Shown here: positions 14,685 to 25,440 of the stretch, one piece after another
How positions within the stretch are numbered: position 1 is the stretch's first letter
Layout of the letters: each line of letters opens with the position of its first letter
From: Pterois miles
Lineage: Eukaryota > Chordata > Actinopteri > Perciformes > Scorpaenidae
Length of the DNA stretch: 64,000 bases
NCBI GenBank assembly: GCA_947000775.1
Contig: CAMQGK010000299.1
Location: 16,930,001-16,994,000, forward strand
Reading direction: 5' to 3'
Translations under genes and position numbers: made by a program
Notes under the pieces: model-generated
The model's input: the letters and a program-made list of their open reading frames with translations, nothing else
Databases searched by the model: none
Told to the model about the DNA's origin: nothing

Positions 14685-15398
14685 AATGTAACTCCCATTT
14701 TAATCTTTATCTCACATGTTTTTTGGTTATATCCTACTTCAAAGAGGTCATGAAATGAAGATAAACAAAAATCTATCTAACTATCTATCTATCTATCTAT
14801 CTGTCTATCTTAACATTTCTATTTTTCTACAGTTGTAACCTACTACTTCTAAGAGGTAAAAAAAAGAGTTATTCTCACCTTGACTGTTTATGCAAATCTG
14901 AAATAAAAGTGTAAATGAGATCAGAATGAGTCAATGAATTTACGTCCAACCAAAATATCCTTATACTTTTGCACTGAATGTAAACACCAGTGGTGGAAGA
15001 AGTACTCAGATGTTGTACTTAAGTAAAAGTAGCAATACCACATGTTCTCATTGTGCAGAACGGCCCATTTCAGAATTAAATGCTGTATATTGTACTACTG
15101 GATTATAATCTGCGTATTCCACTACTGAATTGAATTCAGAGAGAGCATTAATTACCTTTAACTTAAAAGATGGCTTAAAGCAAACCAGACATGTAATCAC
15201 GAAGAATCACAACACCTCATCTCTGGCACTGCCGTTAAATACTAATTGTTTTTATATACACTATATCTGCTACTTTTGTAATATATTTTATTTTATTGTA
15301 TAGTGCTTTGTTGTACAGTACTAAACTGTACATAAGTACAGTACTTGAATAAATGTACTTAATTTACATTCCATCACTAGTAACAATGTACACACATT

Positions 15399-15473
<75 letters not shown>

Positions 15474-15694
15474 ATCATCATTTGTTAGTTGATTTATTAA
15501 ATTTTATTCTGAATCTGCAAAGAAACTAATGTTGCCAAAGAAATGTAGTCACGTACAAATTGCAAATGGATATACTCAAGTAAGTAAACAAGTGTAATAC
15601 TTATACAATATATAGACCTATTTTATTACCACTTCTGTACATGACAGTTCTGCCTCTCTCTCTCTATTTATATATATATATAAACAGAGAAAGA

Positions 15695-15771
<77 letters not shown>

Positions 15772-16902
15772 ATCATCATTCGTTAGTTCATTTATTCTGC
15801 TGAGAATCTGCGAAGAAACTATTGTTACCAAACAAATGTAGTCACGTAAAAAGGGCAATATTAGCTTCCAAAATGTAGAAATATAAAATGAAAGTGAAGT
15901 GTAAAATGAAATAAGTACTTAAGAAGTAAATTAGTACTTCTAAATTGTACTTCAGTATAGTGCTTGAGTGAATATACTTACATTGGTAACAACGCACACA
16001 CATTTATATGCACTCCCTCACCTCTTCATCATCCTCATCAAAATATGTTACTGGTCATTGGTGCTCTACTGTACATTAATATAACATTTATACAGTATAT
16101 ACACCTATTTTATTCTTGTGTACATGACAGTTCTGACTCTCACTCTATCTAATCTAATCTATATAAATATATATACACACATACATACATACATACAGCA
16201 TATGACTTATTACATTATGCAAATAGTTGAATTATTTATTTCTATTCTGAATATCTGAAGAAACCAATGTTGCCAAATAAACAAATAAAGTACTAACTAT
16301 GCTTCCACAATGTAGAAGTATAAAGTAGCGTAAAACTACAAGTACTTCGTTACATTCCACCACTGGTAAAAACGGCACACACATTTACATACACTCCCTT
16401 ACCTCTTCATTATCCTCATCAAAGTATTTGACTTGAAAGTGGTTGATCCCAAAAGACGCTTTAATCTGAAATGTAATATTAAATAGAGCTGATTATTAAA
16501 TCCAGAGCGAATAATTAAAGCGGAACTTTTTTATGTTTTCCTCACACGTGTTAGGAATGGCAGAAATACCTCTACAGTACAGCTAGCTACTGTACAAACG
16601 CATTACAGCTAACTGTGCCCTCTCCTTGCGTATTTATTGTAGCTAGTTTAACAAGATTAGCACTTATATACATTTTTGTCGCAACAGTATCGACTGTCCT
16701 TCAGGTGGTCTATTGTTTACGTGTCTAGGCCATGTCTGGGCCTGCTTTTCACCAAACTGCGCCAGCATTTAGCCAACACGCTCAGCTAGCAGCAGCTTAC
16801 CCAGGCTTCAACGGACTCCCACTCCAGTTTGTCCAAATCCTGAGCCAGAAATCTCTTCACATTCCCCCGGAAATTCACTTTAATCGTCACAGGCAGCCCC
16901 AT
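1..16902 (-). CDS. nbr1: NBR1 autophagy cargo receptor, 21 coding exons, 3' end off-window
   Basis: Selective-autophagy receptor that links ubiquitinated cargo to ATG8-family proteins on the phagophore. Exons in transcription order: 16902-16801, 16465-16403, 14897-14879, 14525-14503, 14186-14004, 13167-13090, 13012-12789, 11910-11791, 11528-11229, 10869-10710, 10346-about 10098, 7966-7853, 7712-7637, 7484-7374, 5921-5742, 5620-5459, 5243-5101, 4913-4513, 3682-3597, 1932-1841, 151-1. Phases join without a stop and give about 1012 residues in the window, against 966 in human from memory. Domain order is PB1, ZZ zinc finger, coiled coil, four-tryptophan (FW) domain, LIR, amphipathic-helix exon and UBA, which is diagnostic of NBR1. 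The start is the first ATG before the PB1 sequence MGLPVTIKVNF. Only the exon 11 donor is uncertain. The last roughly ten residues and the stop lie left of base 1. Introns carry many fish repeats. Confidence 0.96.
1841..1932 (-). CDS. nbr1: nbr1 exon 20, membrane-proximal amphipathic segment
   Basis: A 92-nt exon with an AG acceptor after GGGGCCAAG and the donor CAG|GTACAT. It encodes LVKGALSVAASAYKALFTGP, which matches the amphipathic J-helix segment just before the UBA in mammalian NBR1. The phase closes the gap between exon 19 (ends phase 1) and exon 21 (starts phase 0). The match is short but strong. Confidence 0.9.
4513..4913 (-). CDS. nbr1: nbr1 exon 18, LIR motif
   Basis: A 401-nt exon starting VSSQTSSVSSCDDYIIVLPD. 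DDYIIV fits the LC3-interacting motif: acidic residues, then aromatic-x-x-hydrophobic, with Y-I-I-V as core at about residue 783. It corresponds to the main LIR of human NBR1. Upstream exons 15-17 also match the human protein (for example CETVIRSLTLEEAPDH) and are acidic. The end of the exon is Pro-rich and weakly conserved. Confidence 0.92.
6310..7125. repeat. Probable MITE with AGGCC...GGCCT ends, nbr1 intron 14
   Basis: AAGGCCGACACACCAAAC near 6315 faces GGTTTGGTGGATCTGGGCCT near 7103, an imperfect terminal inverted repeat. The interior is T-rich with no transposase. Confidence 0.45.
7715..7742 (-). repeat. 28-nt homopolymer forming the nbr1 exon 13 polypyrimidine tract
   Basis: An uninterrupted A run on the plus strand is a T run on the nbr1 strand, directly abutting the TAG acceptor of exon 13 (exon begins at 7712). 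Confidence 0.9.
8429..8530 (+). repeat. hAT-like end fragment, nbr1 intron 11
   Basis: CAGTGGTTTCCAACCTAGGG followed by a GGGTCACCAGATAAATC-type body is the usual end of vertebrate hAT non-autonomous elements. A matching opposite end, GGTTGGGAACCACTGCAG, lies at about 24143-24162. Fragment only. Confidence 0.5.
10098..10869 (-). CDS. nbr1: nbr1 exons 10-11, FW (four-tryptophan) domain
   Basis: Exon 10 reads SLVPTMAALFLDENLPDG and on to KYWKMRNSGTISWTSETK. Exon 11 continues LVFMWGNLGLASEE and later SHWRLAHCGCQFGPRVW. This is the conserved NBR1 central (FW) domain, about residues 385-500, with the spaced tryptophans visible. The 5' edges of both exons have clear AG acceptors. The 3' edge of exon 11 has no good GT donor in the right phase. 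A GC donor (GCAAGT) after base 10098 gives a 249-nt exon in phase 0 that joins exon 12 cleanly, so it is preferred. An additional small exon between 8.0 and 10.0 kb cannot be excluded. Confidence 0.87.
10968..10991 (+). repeat. Poly(T) run, nbr1 intron 9
   Basis: About 24 consecutive T bases in the intron between exons 9 and 10. Confidence 0.9.
11229..11528 (-). CDS. nbr1: nbr1 exon 9, coiled coil and Pro/Ala linker
   Basis: One 300-nt exon. The first 40 or so residues are strongly charged and heptad-like (runs such as RKAERQRLKAERRQLRAE), which fits the coiled coil that oligomerises NBR1. The second half is Pro/Ala/Ser-rich and looks disordered. On the plus strand the same bases are GC-rich and open in two frames; those readings are incidental. 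Confidence 0.88.
11791..13012 (-). CDS. nbr1: nbr1 exons 7-8, ZZ-type zinc finger
   Basis: Exon 7 ends with CSSCNKLTSEGAYKC and exon 8 continues SVCPSCILCEMC and then RHSHDPSHN. Together they give the C-x2-C, C-x2-C, C-x2-C and paired-His layout of a ZZ finger at about residues 215-258. The splice junction falls inside the finger, splitting an AGC serine codon. Exon 7 begins with a conserved helix (FKDEVVKEVVERM) and then a low-complexity Ser/Gly/Pro linker. The usual HxGIxCD lead-in of ZZ domains is replaced by GYTPNCSSC, so the N-terminal edge is atypical. The fold assignment rests on the cysteine spacing and position in the protein. Confidence 0.88.
13301..13848 (+). repeat. CTTTAAGG...CTTTAAG repeat with nested insert, nbr1 intron 5
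   Basis: Outer ends CTTTAAGGGACAGTGTGTAG and ACACACTGTTTCTTTAAG form imperfect inverted termini of a repeat common in teleosts. The middle (about 13340-13750) is a second repeat (GCTGGTTGGTAGAGCTAATT, TATGGATTAATCCATAATGC, ATCCTCATAGTGGAGAAGCT) also found at 29490-29870. Confidence 0.65.
14004..16902 (-). CDS. nbr1: nbr1 exons 1-5, PB1 domain
   Basis: Five exons (102, 63, 19, 23 and 183 nt) encode the PB1 domain, about residues 1-85. PB1 mediates NBR1 pairing with p62/SQSTM1. Visible matches to the mammalian protein are the early strand VTIKVNFRGN, the acidic OPCA-like segment KYFDEDNEE, and NSQ-DEYEEAIK followed by KQGNQLHMNVY. The basic residue of the first strand (K in TIKVNF) and the acidic loop are both present, so the domain could be two-faced; human NBR1 is described as mainly using the acidic face. 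Exons 3 and 4 are only 19 and 23 nt, but both have AG and GT borders and their phases join exactly. Confidence 0.93.
14641..14814 (+). repeat. Two (TATC)n microsatellites, nbr1 intron 4-side
   Basis: Tetranucleotide runs at about 14641-14684 and 14769-14812, in the intron between exons 3 and 4. Confidence 0.9.
15300..16280. repeat. Local repeats with long (TA)n tracts, nbr1 intron 2
   Basis: Two long (TA)n runs (about 15403-15470 and 15697-15768) are each followed by CACATCATCATT and a GTTAGTT-TTTATT segment, then GAAGAAACTA-TGTT-CCAAA. A third, weaker copy of that last block is at 16256. This is a local multi-copy duplication of about 0.3-0.45 kb. Confidence 0.7.
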
Positions 16903-17202
16903 GTCAGCCGTTTATGAGCGTATAATGGCTATCATTTGCGGTGACACCGGCCTATTTGATCCCTGTTGCCCTCGACTGTCTTTTCTTGTTTACATCGTCA
17001 GCTGCGTCTCGAAAAATACGATGACGTTTATGCGCAGGCGCAGTCAAACATCTCTTTTCCTCCTCCTCCTCTGTCGCGTGTCAATGACGCCATCTTTAAG
17101 CTCACAAAGTGTGGCTGACAGGTAAAATAAGCCACACATACCCTTAAAGGTGAATTTAATGCTGTCGGGACAATCGTTTCTTCGCCTGTTTGATCACATA
17201 AG
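16903..17202. promoter_or_regulatory. Bidirectional promoter between nbr1 and psme3
   Basis: Only 300 bp separate the two divergent start codons, so both 5' UTRs and core promoters must lie here. TGCGCAGGCGCA (17031-17042) is one base from the palindromic NRF1 site. A CRE-type half site TGACGT lies at 17022-17027, and a pyrimidine run (TCCTCCTCCTCC) follows. No TATA box is seen. This fits a CpG-type housekeeping promoter. Transcription start sites cannot be placed from sequence alone. Confidence 0.75.
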
Positions 17203-20200
17203 ATGTCTTCACTCCTCAAGGTGGACAATGAAATTAAAACCAAGGTGAGGTTTGTGTTTCGGAAACCGCGGTTGAGGTTATACGACGTGTTGTTGCCATT
17301 TTGCTTGCTAGCATGTTAGCCACGTTTTTGTAGCATGATGTGAGAACTGAGGCTAATAGCGGCTAGCTAGCAGCAGTTAACCGGCTTGTTTCCCGCCTGT
17401 TACAACACACCTGTCAAACCTCCTGACAGGTATTTGTCTTATTGACGTTAGGCTTCATGTAGGTGTGAAGGGAAGTTTACGTTACAGCGCTATTTGTGTA
17501 ACTATCAGTAATATTAGAAGAGCACATGCACTAAAAAGGCCTTGGCTACCAAATTAGCCAATTCAACAAGCTACCGTTGTCATACCTGCGTCATGTCATA
17601 ACGGTATAGCTTTAATATGTATAATAGCTACACTTATGGAGTCAATGGTGATAACTAAATGACAATGGAAGAAGTAGTATTCGGATGTTTTAACGTTACT
17701 TAGCTAAGTAAAAGTACTAATACCACACTGTGAAAATACTCCACTGCATGTAAAAGTCCTGCATTCAAAAGCGTACTTAAGTAAAAGTATGTATCAGCCA
17801 AATCCACTTAAAGAATCAAAAGTAAAAGTAATGTTTTGCTTATTTTCTACTTAAGTACAGTACTGTAAATGCCCTTAGTTACTGAGTTTCCACCACTGCT
17901 AAATAAACTCATTTCTAGGCCTGTCACAGTAATTGCTATATCAGTTTATCGTACAATATATGGACATGACCTCTCATTTTTCTTGGGTATTCCCTGTTGT
18001 GTGTACATGCATGTTTATTTACATAATAACATTTTAGCCAACATGATGCCAGAATACACAGTAAGGTTTTCCCTACTATTGTAAGAATTGAGTATTGTGC
18101 AGACATTCTGTGTTGACAGAACCAGAGAGTCCATTTCATTTAGAATTGTCTTGAAATGACAAAAATATTGTTTATCAGATTGTTTAAATGACAAATAATA
18201 ATCAGGAAAGAGTGGTTTTACATATGGCCTGTTGCAACAGGTTTGATATTTGAACTGTTTTATGTGTTTGCAGGTTGATGCTTTCAGGGAACGTATCACT
18301 TCAGAAGTAAGTGTCCCATAACATTTAAAAAAAATGTAACACAGCACACATACAGCTATCAAAACTACTGGTTTTCAAGGCACCTAAAGTTTGCATTTCT
18401 TTCAGGCAGAGGATCTAGTAGCGAATTTTTTCCCAAAGAAGTTGCTGGAACTCGATCACTTCTTAAAGGTCAGTTACATGTTCATTCAAGTACATACACA
18501 TTGCACAGTCTTCTGGTCTGTGTACATCTTGGTTAGGGGTAGGTGATAAATATATAGTTGAGGCAGATGGTCCGCCCACCCGGACCCTGGTTCTGCCCAA
18601 GGTTTCTACCTGCTAAAGGGGAGTTTTTTCTTGCCGCTGACGTATAAGCGTGAATGCTCATGGGGGATCTCTTGTAGGCTTTCTAAATCATAGAGTACAG
18701 TCTATATGAACAGCATCTCGAGATAACTTCTGTTATGATTTGAAGTTATATAAAAGATAAATTGAATTGAATGTAAGCATCTGTCAGAGTCAGGTTCATT
18801 GGCAAGTAGGTTTTCATATAAGGGATTTGCCCTGTTGATGCATGACAATCCAAAGGATGAGCGTAAATGTAACACATTGAATTAGATGTGGAGACTTTAT
18901 ATTAATGTAACATGTGGAGTCTATGGGGCAGGATGAGAGTCGATGTCACTGTGGGTCCAGTTAATTCCCATCTGCAGCTGGCCTCATCCACAAGGCTGTC
19001 ATGTTATATGTAGTTTTATACACTAAGTTTGGTGGATTATTTCTTTGTTGTTACAGTGCTAATTTTCATTGTATTTTACATGGTTGGAAATCTGTTTTTT
19101 TACCTTCACAATGATGTTTAACTTGTAAAGATCATGCATTTGTGGGATGAACAGCACAGCTGACTATGTGGGTAGCACCCAAGTGAAATTTGCCAAATTT
19201 CCCTGGCAATGCTAGACAGTGTATTCTCCTGTTGCTACTGAGTCGTTTTGAGCTGCAAAGTGCTGCCAATCAGGCACCACAAGACCAGACCACAGGATCA
19301 CAAAGAGATCTGTTTCAGTCTGAAAAGTCAGCTTTTTCAAAACCAACATGGCTCTGTTCAAAATTTTGTTTTAAAACAAAACTCCTCATCTCTTCTCAGA
19401 CATGATTTCAGGTGGCTGATTGGCAGCAAATCATCTGATGTCAAAATCATGTCAGAGAAGAGATGAGGAGGTTTTCTGACAGTGTAAAATACAAAGCCAG
19501 TTAGCACTGTAACAAAAGAGAGTTTATCATGATTAAAAAAACTTTCTGGGAAGTCACTTGAGAAACTCTTCATGGGTAGTTGAGATATAAAATTTATGTT
19601 ATAAAGTTGATTTTATTTTATCACAAGAGATCTTACACTGATGCAAAGTATGTGCTGAAGATGTGGCTATGGAACATAAATATGCTGTAGCTCTTTAAAA
19701 ACACTATAAACAGTGCACAGAATATAACTTGTAAAGGACAAACAGTACAGCTGGTTTTGTCGTTTTTCAGGATCCAATCATAAACATCGCTGAACTGAAG
19801 GAGATCCATTCGGAGATAAACCTGACGGTGCCAGACCCCATTTTGCTCTCAAACCTGCATGACGGACTAGAAGCGGTAAGGCTCTACTATGGAGCTGAAT
19901 TGACTCCTCGGTGTTTAGAATTAGTACTTTGTGTAGAGCAGAGATGAGAATGTAGTCTGATCCTGTTTTTGTCTATTTCACAGCAAAATGCCAAAAAGAG
20001 GAAGCATGAGGATGGACCTGGGGAGGACATGGGTGAGTATAAGTTGCAGCTACACATGGACGCATACGTATATTCCAGGATCAAGACTATTGATTTGAAT
20101 GGGAATCATTCTGCTGTGAATTAAAGCCTCTTTATGTTTGGATATGAGTGGTGCCATGACTGTGTATGAGCTCATATTAAGGGAGCAACGTTTCTGTTTC

Positions 20201-23200
20201 TTGCAAGACAAACATACCAAACATACAACAAAAGGGGATTTTACTGTTGTTTTTTCTTACGCTACAGTAACAATTGTATGGTTATATACTGTATATAACA
20301 GTCATTCCTGGCTCATTTTTATATGTTTGAAACATAATTCCTTTACCCTCCTTTTAGGGCTGCACAATTATTTTGACAAATACTGAGATCACAATTTTTA
20401 TCACGATTATTCATAGATTTTAGAACAAATCTTTGCATTGAAATAAGACCAAAAATCGGTTGTTCACCTTAATTCAGTGCATTTTGTTCACTGTTTTATG
20501 ACATAAACAAACAGGAAGTGCTGGATTTGATATGCAGCAGTTTTCTATGAGTGAAGCATGACTGTTAAATGGAAATATCACAGCTGATCACATCTGTAAT
20601 AGCAATGCTGTCTCCTTTCTCTCTTTCTCATGTCACCCAGTGACTGGCACCAAGGTCTTTGTCATGCCTGGTGGGATGATGAAGAGCAATGGAAGCCTTG
20701 TTGATCTTATCGAAAAGGTCAAACCAGAGATCAGGACACTCATAGAGAAATGTAACACAGTAAGTAATATCTTCAACCAAGGATCGTACTCGCTGCATCA
20801 GGAGAGTATCTCATTACATGAGGTGTTACAGGTGGAAATGTGTAAAATAAGTAACATTAATGAAGATTTATCTGTGAAATGGAGGAAAAACAACGTCCTC
20901 TGAGACTTCTAACAGAAAGAGATGTGCTTACTTCTTGTTTGATTTTCTAACTTTAAGGCCTAAAGCTCCATCATGTGAAACTACAGGAGGCCGTTGTTGT
21001 GAGAAAGATATCCTGTATGCTGAGCATCCCTTCCCAGTCAGTTACTGCAGGTGTTGTGGATATGTCTTCTGTACATCTTTTACTTGACTGAAAGCATCCC
21101 AGATGTTGTTTCCTCTTTTTGTTTTTTTATACCCCCGTGACAACATAGTCGGGAGTATATAGCGCTCTGTGTGTCCATCTGTCCGTCCCCTGTCGTTTCT
21201 GGAGCAGAACTCAGAGAGTACTTGACTTAGGCTCTTCAAATTTGGTATGATGGTCGACAGTGTGGTCTTTCTGAGGTTATAATTCCAGGGTGGTGCTAAA
21301 AAGTGTTTTAATTTTCTCTCAAAAAAGTGATTATTTTCAGCTTCTATTTCCGGAGCAGAACTCGAAAACTATTTAACTTGGGAACTTCAAAGTTGGTGTG
21401 ATGGTTGACAGTGTTGTGGAGGGAAGGATATGTGACCCATGTTTACTTCTGCTTTCTTTTAGCTTTTTTCTCTGTTCTTCTTCAGGTCAAAATGTGGGTT
21501 CAGCTGCTTATCCCCAGGATAGAGGATGGCAACAACTTCGGGGTGTCAATCCAGGAGGAGACGGTAGCTGAACTCAGAACAGTTGAAGGGGAGGCAGCAT
21601 CTTACCTCGACCAGATATCAAGGTTTTTTTTAATACACTGTAATACACAAATGTTGTGTTACCCCAGACTGCTTACAGGGCCGGGTATCACCACTGATTT
21701 CCCGTTTTTTCTGTTCAGGACACTTCAGTTAAACACCAATTTTGTTTGGATGTAAAAGAGATTCTCCGATAACTAATGCTGTAAATTCAAGGAGCCCTCT
21801 AACCTGGTGCATTATTGGAAATTAGGGCCATCAGAGTTAACACAAATTTGTTTTAATGTCACTAATTTCTGTAACGCATTAATGCAGTCGATCTTTCAGG
21901 GTTTGCAGCAGACTGAGTTTTAAGGTCCATTTTGAACAGATAAAAATTTGATTAATTTGCGATGGATCCAGAGTAGATATTTTTTTTATCTATTGACAGC
22001 CCTATTAAAAATATTCGGTTAATATGAATAACATTTTGCACATCTTCCGTACAACTTTTGCTTTTGTCCAGCTCTTATCAGGGTCATGGTTTTTAAATCT
22101 GAAATGCAATCAGACATCTATCTGTCTTTAGGCTTGGCGTTGCCGTCAGAGGAGCAGTACCCGGCATGTTCTGATTCATCTGAGGTTCGCGAGTCTCTCA
22201 CGTAGATGGATCTCGTTGCGCTAAGAACCAAATGCTGGCCATGCTAGACTAACAGGGTTAAAGCTTCATGCGTCCACGGGAAAAGGCATACAGTAAAAGA
22301 TCGATCGCTGGGTTTTATGAATCAATATCGCATCATTCACATGATCTGAATCTGAGATATTCTTCTTTTTTTTTTTTTTAAACCCAGCCCTGATAGCTTC
22401 GCCACTACATTTTTTTTTCTGTTTGTTTACTTGTTTGTATCTTTATTATTTACAAGATTTGTTCTGCATTGTTTAACAACTTTACCTGTCAGAGAGCCAA
22501 AACTTTGTCTTTTCTTTATTTCTAGATACTACATCACAAGGGCAAAGCTGGTTTCTAAAATAGCAAAATATCCACATGTGGTAAGTGAATATTATTTGAA
22601 AAGACTCACAAAGAAAACAGAATACGGTGGTTTGAATGTTGCCAGCATGACATTTTCAGATTTCTGTTCATCATTTTCTGTTTGTTCTCAGCTAGCAGCT
22701 GCTAACGTAGCACAAACACACACTGTTTGTCAGACAATCACTATCTTTAATCCAGGTAGACACACAGCTGACAACCTGCTAAAATAAACTAAATGTGTGG
22801 TGGAGACTTTTACTGGGAAAGTGACTGCATGTCTACGACACTACATGCGAGGCACTAACCTTGTTGGTGAACGGTTAATTATCGGTTAACGAGGGTCGGT
22901 TATCAGTAAAGACAATTTTTCAAAATTAGCACCCCCAGTTATGTGCTTACGGTACATTATCCATGTGTTCTGTCACCAAGGCTGTCCCTGTAAAGCATTA
23001 ATGTGACCTGCAGCTATTTTATTAGAATGAAATTACATAAACGTAATGAAACTTTAATACATTACCTCGTCCGTGAACATGATTTCTGCCTGAGTCACGT
23101 CACACATGGTGGTTTAACAGTGAAGACAACAACTCCATGATGCTACGCTACTTCACAATGTTGTCACAAAGTCTGTCTTTTGTTATTGTTTTGATTGAGA

Positions 23201-23554
23201 GACCTCTAGCAGCAGCAACTGCATCCTGTGCCTTTAAGTGAATATGTACAATAAATGTTTAAATTCAGTCATGTTTATTATTATTATTAGGAGGACTATC
23301 GGCGCACAGTAACCGAGATTGATGAGAAGGAATACATCAGTCTGAAGATCATAGTTTCTGAGCTCAGAAATCAATATGTAAGTTATTAAATATATTTCTA
23401 TCCATTAAAGTTTATTTTAGTCATTGGAAGTATTTTCCACATGATTATAACGTCTCTTCATGTTTCTGTGAAGGTAACGTTACACGACATGATTCTGAAG
23501 AACATTGAGAAGATCAAGAGGCCTCGAAGCAGTAATACCGACGCATTGTACTGA
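17203..23554 (+). CDS. psme3: PSME3, proteasome activator PA28-gamma (REG-gamma), complete
   Basis: Nuclear ring-shaped 11S activator that caps the 20S proteasome and promotes ATP-independent degradation. Ten coding exons: 17203-17244, 18274-18306, 18406-18468, 19771-19875, 19984-20032, 20641-20759, 21486-21622, 22526-22580, 23291-23377, 23474-23554. They total 771 nt and 256 residues, against 254 in human from memory. MSSLLKVDNEIKTK, DLVANFFPKKLLELD, VKMWVQLLIPRIEDGNNFGV and ITRAKLVSKIAKYPHVEDY are near-identical to PA28-gamma. The segment between helices has a basic cluster (KKRKHED) consistent with the nuclear signal. The activation-loop region EDGNNFGVSIQEE is intact. All borders are GT-AG and all phases agree. 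Intron 1 holds a CAGTGGTGGA-family repeat and intron 3 a LINE tail. Confidence 0.97.
18536..18775 (+). mobile_element. LINE 3'-end fragment in psme3 intron 3
   Basis: Carries CTGGTTCTGCCCAAGGTTTC, then GGGGAGTTTTTTCTTGCCGC, CTCATGGGGGATCT, GAGATAACTTCTGTTATGA and an ATTGAATTGA end. This is the familiar 3' tail of a common teleost non-LTR family. No coding part is present. Confidence 0.65.
21125..21435 (+). repeat. Repeat in psme3 intron 6 with an internal partial duplication
   Basis: Begins ATACCCCCGTGACAACATAG. The block GGAGCAGAACTC...CTTCAAA...TTGGTATGATGG...GACAGTGT occurs twice (about 21200-21262 and 21352-21414). Resembles a degenerate dispersed element; family not recognised. Confidence 0.45.
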
Positions 23555-23870
23555 TGTTCATCCAGCCACCTCAGCCTTCGACCCTCCCCCGTCTCCCCCG
23601 TCTCCCCGCCATGCCCGTTGAGCTACAGTAGCCCGGCCCCGTCCCCCTGGACTCCAACTAGACACTCGCCTACTTCAGTACAATCAACACAAACCAGTAC
23701 AGAAACATCACTTCCATAGATGGGACACAACACACATTTTTTGTTTTAAATGTAAAATATTTTTCTTGTTTTAAACCCTTTGAAGGAAAGTGGGGAGATA
23801 GATCATAGACAACAAAAAGCGCTATGTATTTTTTAATTTTAATTAAACATTTTGTCCTCAGATTGTTGTG
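23555..23870 (+). other. psme3: psme3 3' UTR with ATTAAA poly(A) signal
   Basis: C-rich sequence follows the TGA stop, then AT-rich sequence with ATTAAA at 23842-23847, a common variant poly(A) signal, followed by a T/G-rich stretch. The cleavage site is inferred. Confidence 0.5.
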
Positions 23871-24253
23871 ATATTGCTTCATTTATAGCTCTTGAGAGAT
23901 AAGTCTTATGTTAGACTTCATCTGGAGGATGGTCGTGTAGAAGATGAACGAAATCATGAAAGCTGTTTTTCCACAAAAGTCATACTATATACACAATATA
24001 GGAGTAACATACACTGATCAGCCATAACGTTATGACCACTGACACTACCATTGTTGTCATACATTGAATATCATATGAAATGTTATTTAATCAGGGGTCG
24101 TCAGTTGATTCAGTGGTAGAAAAGGGGCCCCTTAATGAAAAAGGTTGGGAACCACTGCAGTAAAAGGCCTTTTATTAGAAGGCATTGTGAAGCTGTGGTC
24201 ACTGTTGACCTGCAGATGTCACTGTGGTGCTGTGTAGTCAAAGTCTGTCCCCC

Positions 24254-24382
24254 GTCGAATACCGTTTCCCTTCTGTTAAAATGATAGCACCCTCCTCGGT
24301 GGTTAGGGTTAGGGAGAAGGGTTGGTCCAGGTCCAGGTTTAGGTAGGGAGAAACTCATATCAACAGGGAAACGGTATTCGAC
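24254..24382. repeat. Small inverted-repeat element (129 bp)
   Basis: Perfect 18-bp terminal inverted repeats: GTCGAATACCGTTTCCCT at 24254-24271 and its reverse complement at 24365-24382, with a 93-bp interior that contains GGTTAGGGTTAGGG. It looks like a MITE or a stem-loop. No clear target duplication. Confidence 0.7.
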
Positions 24383-24674
24383 ACAGCACCGGCTCCGTGA
24401 AGACGACCTGCTCCCTCTGTAGGTATGAAGGGTTCATTCTGAGGTAATAAAAACACGATTTTTATCATCTTTATACACTAAAGAAAACATACCTATTAAT
24501 ATTATATTCAATTTCTACTAATAGATACCCAAAATATCACACACTGGTCCTTTAAGGAAAGTAAACATTGTTATAGAGCATTAACTTCAGCATATTTCTA
24601 TTTTTTTTTCTTTATATGGTTGTAATACCGTTATTGTCGAAAACACAACTGTAAATAGTAAATTTGAATATTTC

Positions 24675-25440
24675 TGCATATTTGGGTCCCTAAACAGTCT
24701 TGAATTACATAAATTGGGTATCACTGTAAAATTGAGGATCCAATGAGTCCAACTGTATTCTTGTATGATGTTAGTCCCCATAGGAGCCATTTCATTTTAT
24801 TGAGACCATTTTCTTAAACTTGACCTCACTGTATAAAATGACCTGTGGTGACCTCTATGATAATAACAGCCTCATGAAACTTCAGAGCCACAAACTAGAG
24901 ACCTGGAGCATTCAGAGGATGGATGGCTTTACTAGGTAGATTGACAAGAAGGGGGTTTCTGAGCAGTTTACACAACAGAAGTGGTCACCATCCAATTGCT
25001 GAAAAATGCAATTCTTGCAAAAATGTCAAATGTTCTTGATACCAAATCACAGCCTGGCTTTTTCTGCGGTGTTCCTCATGGTCTTGGTGTCTTAATGTGG
25101 TGTTTTGGAGGAATTATTTACCATTTTTATCAATTCTCGAGTCAGAAAAATGGTTAATATTTAGCACCAAATCTGTGTAACAAATGGTATCAATACAAAA
25201 AAAGCGTGAGGATCATATACTTCTATCATAATGTTCTAATCCCTTATACACTTTCACAGTTTATTTGAATTAATTCATGTTTATTTCTGATTTATGACTT
25301 AGAACAACACCGTGCTGAGCAGTATCTGACATTTATCTTCAGGTTCCCAGCTTTCAGATGATGTTCACCACTTTTATGTGACATCTTGACCTGCTATCTC
25401 CCCCTAAAGACCCCCGATACCCCCCTAAGAAGACTAAAAC
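24675..25440 (-). repeat. Dispersed repeat, left (inverted) copy
   Basis: Aligns by eye, as reverse complement, with 25795-26480 plus the piece after the SINE-like insert. Shared blocks include GACCTCACTGTATAAAATGA, CAGCCTCATGAAACTT and GACCTGCTATCTCCCCCTAA. Several internal gaps and substitutions are present. No gene is seen. Confidence 0.75.

Noticed and set aside
15641..15858. Open frames of Ile-Tyr repeats on both strands
   Set aside because: They are translations of a (TA)n microsatellite.
24300..24320. Interstitial telomere repeat
   Set aside because: Only about two TTAGGG units, too few to call a telomeric tract.
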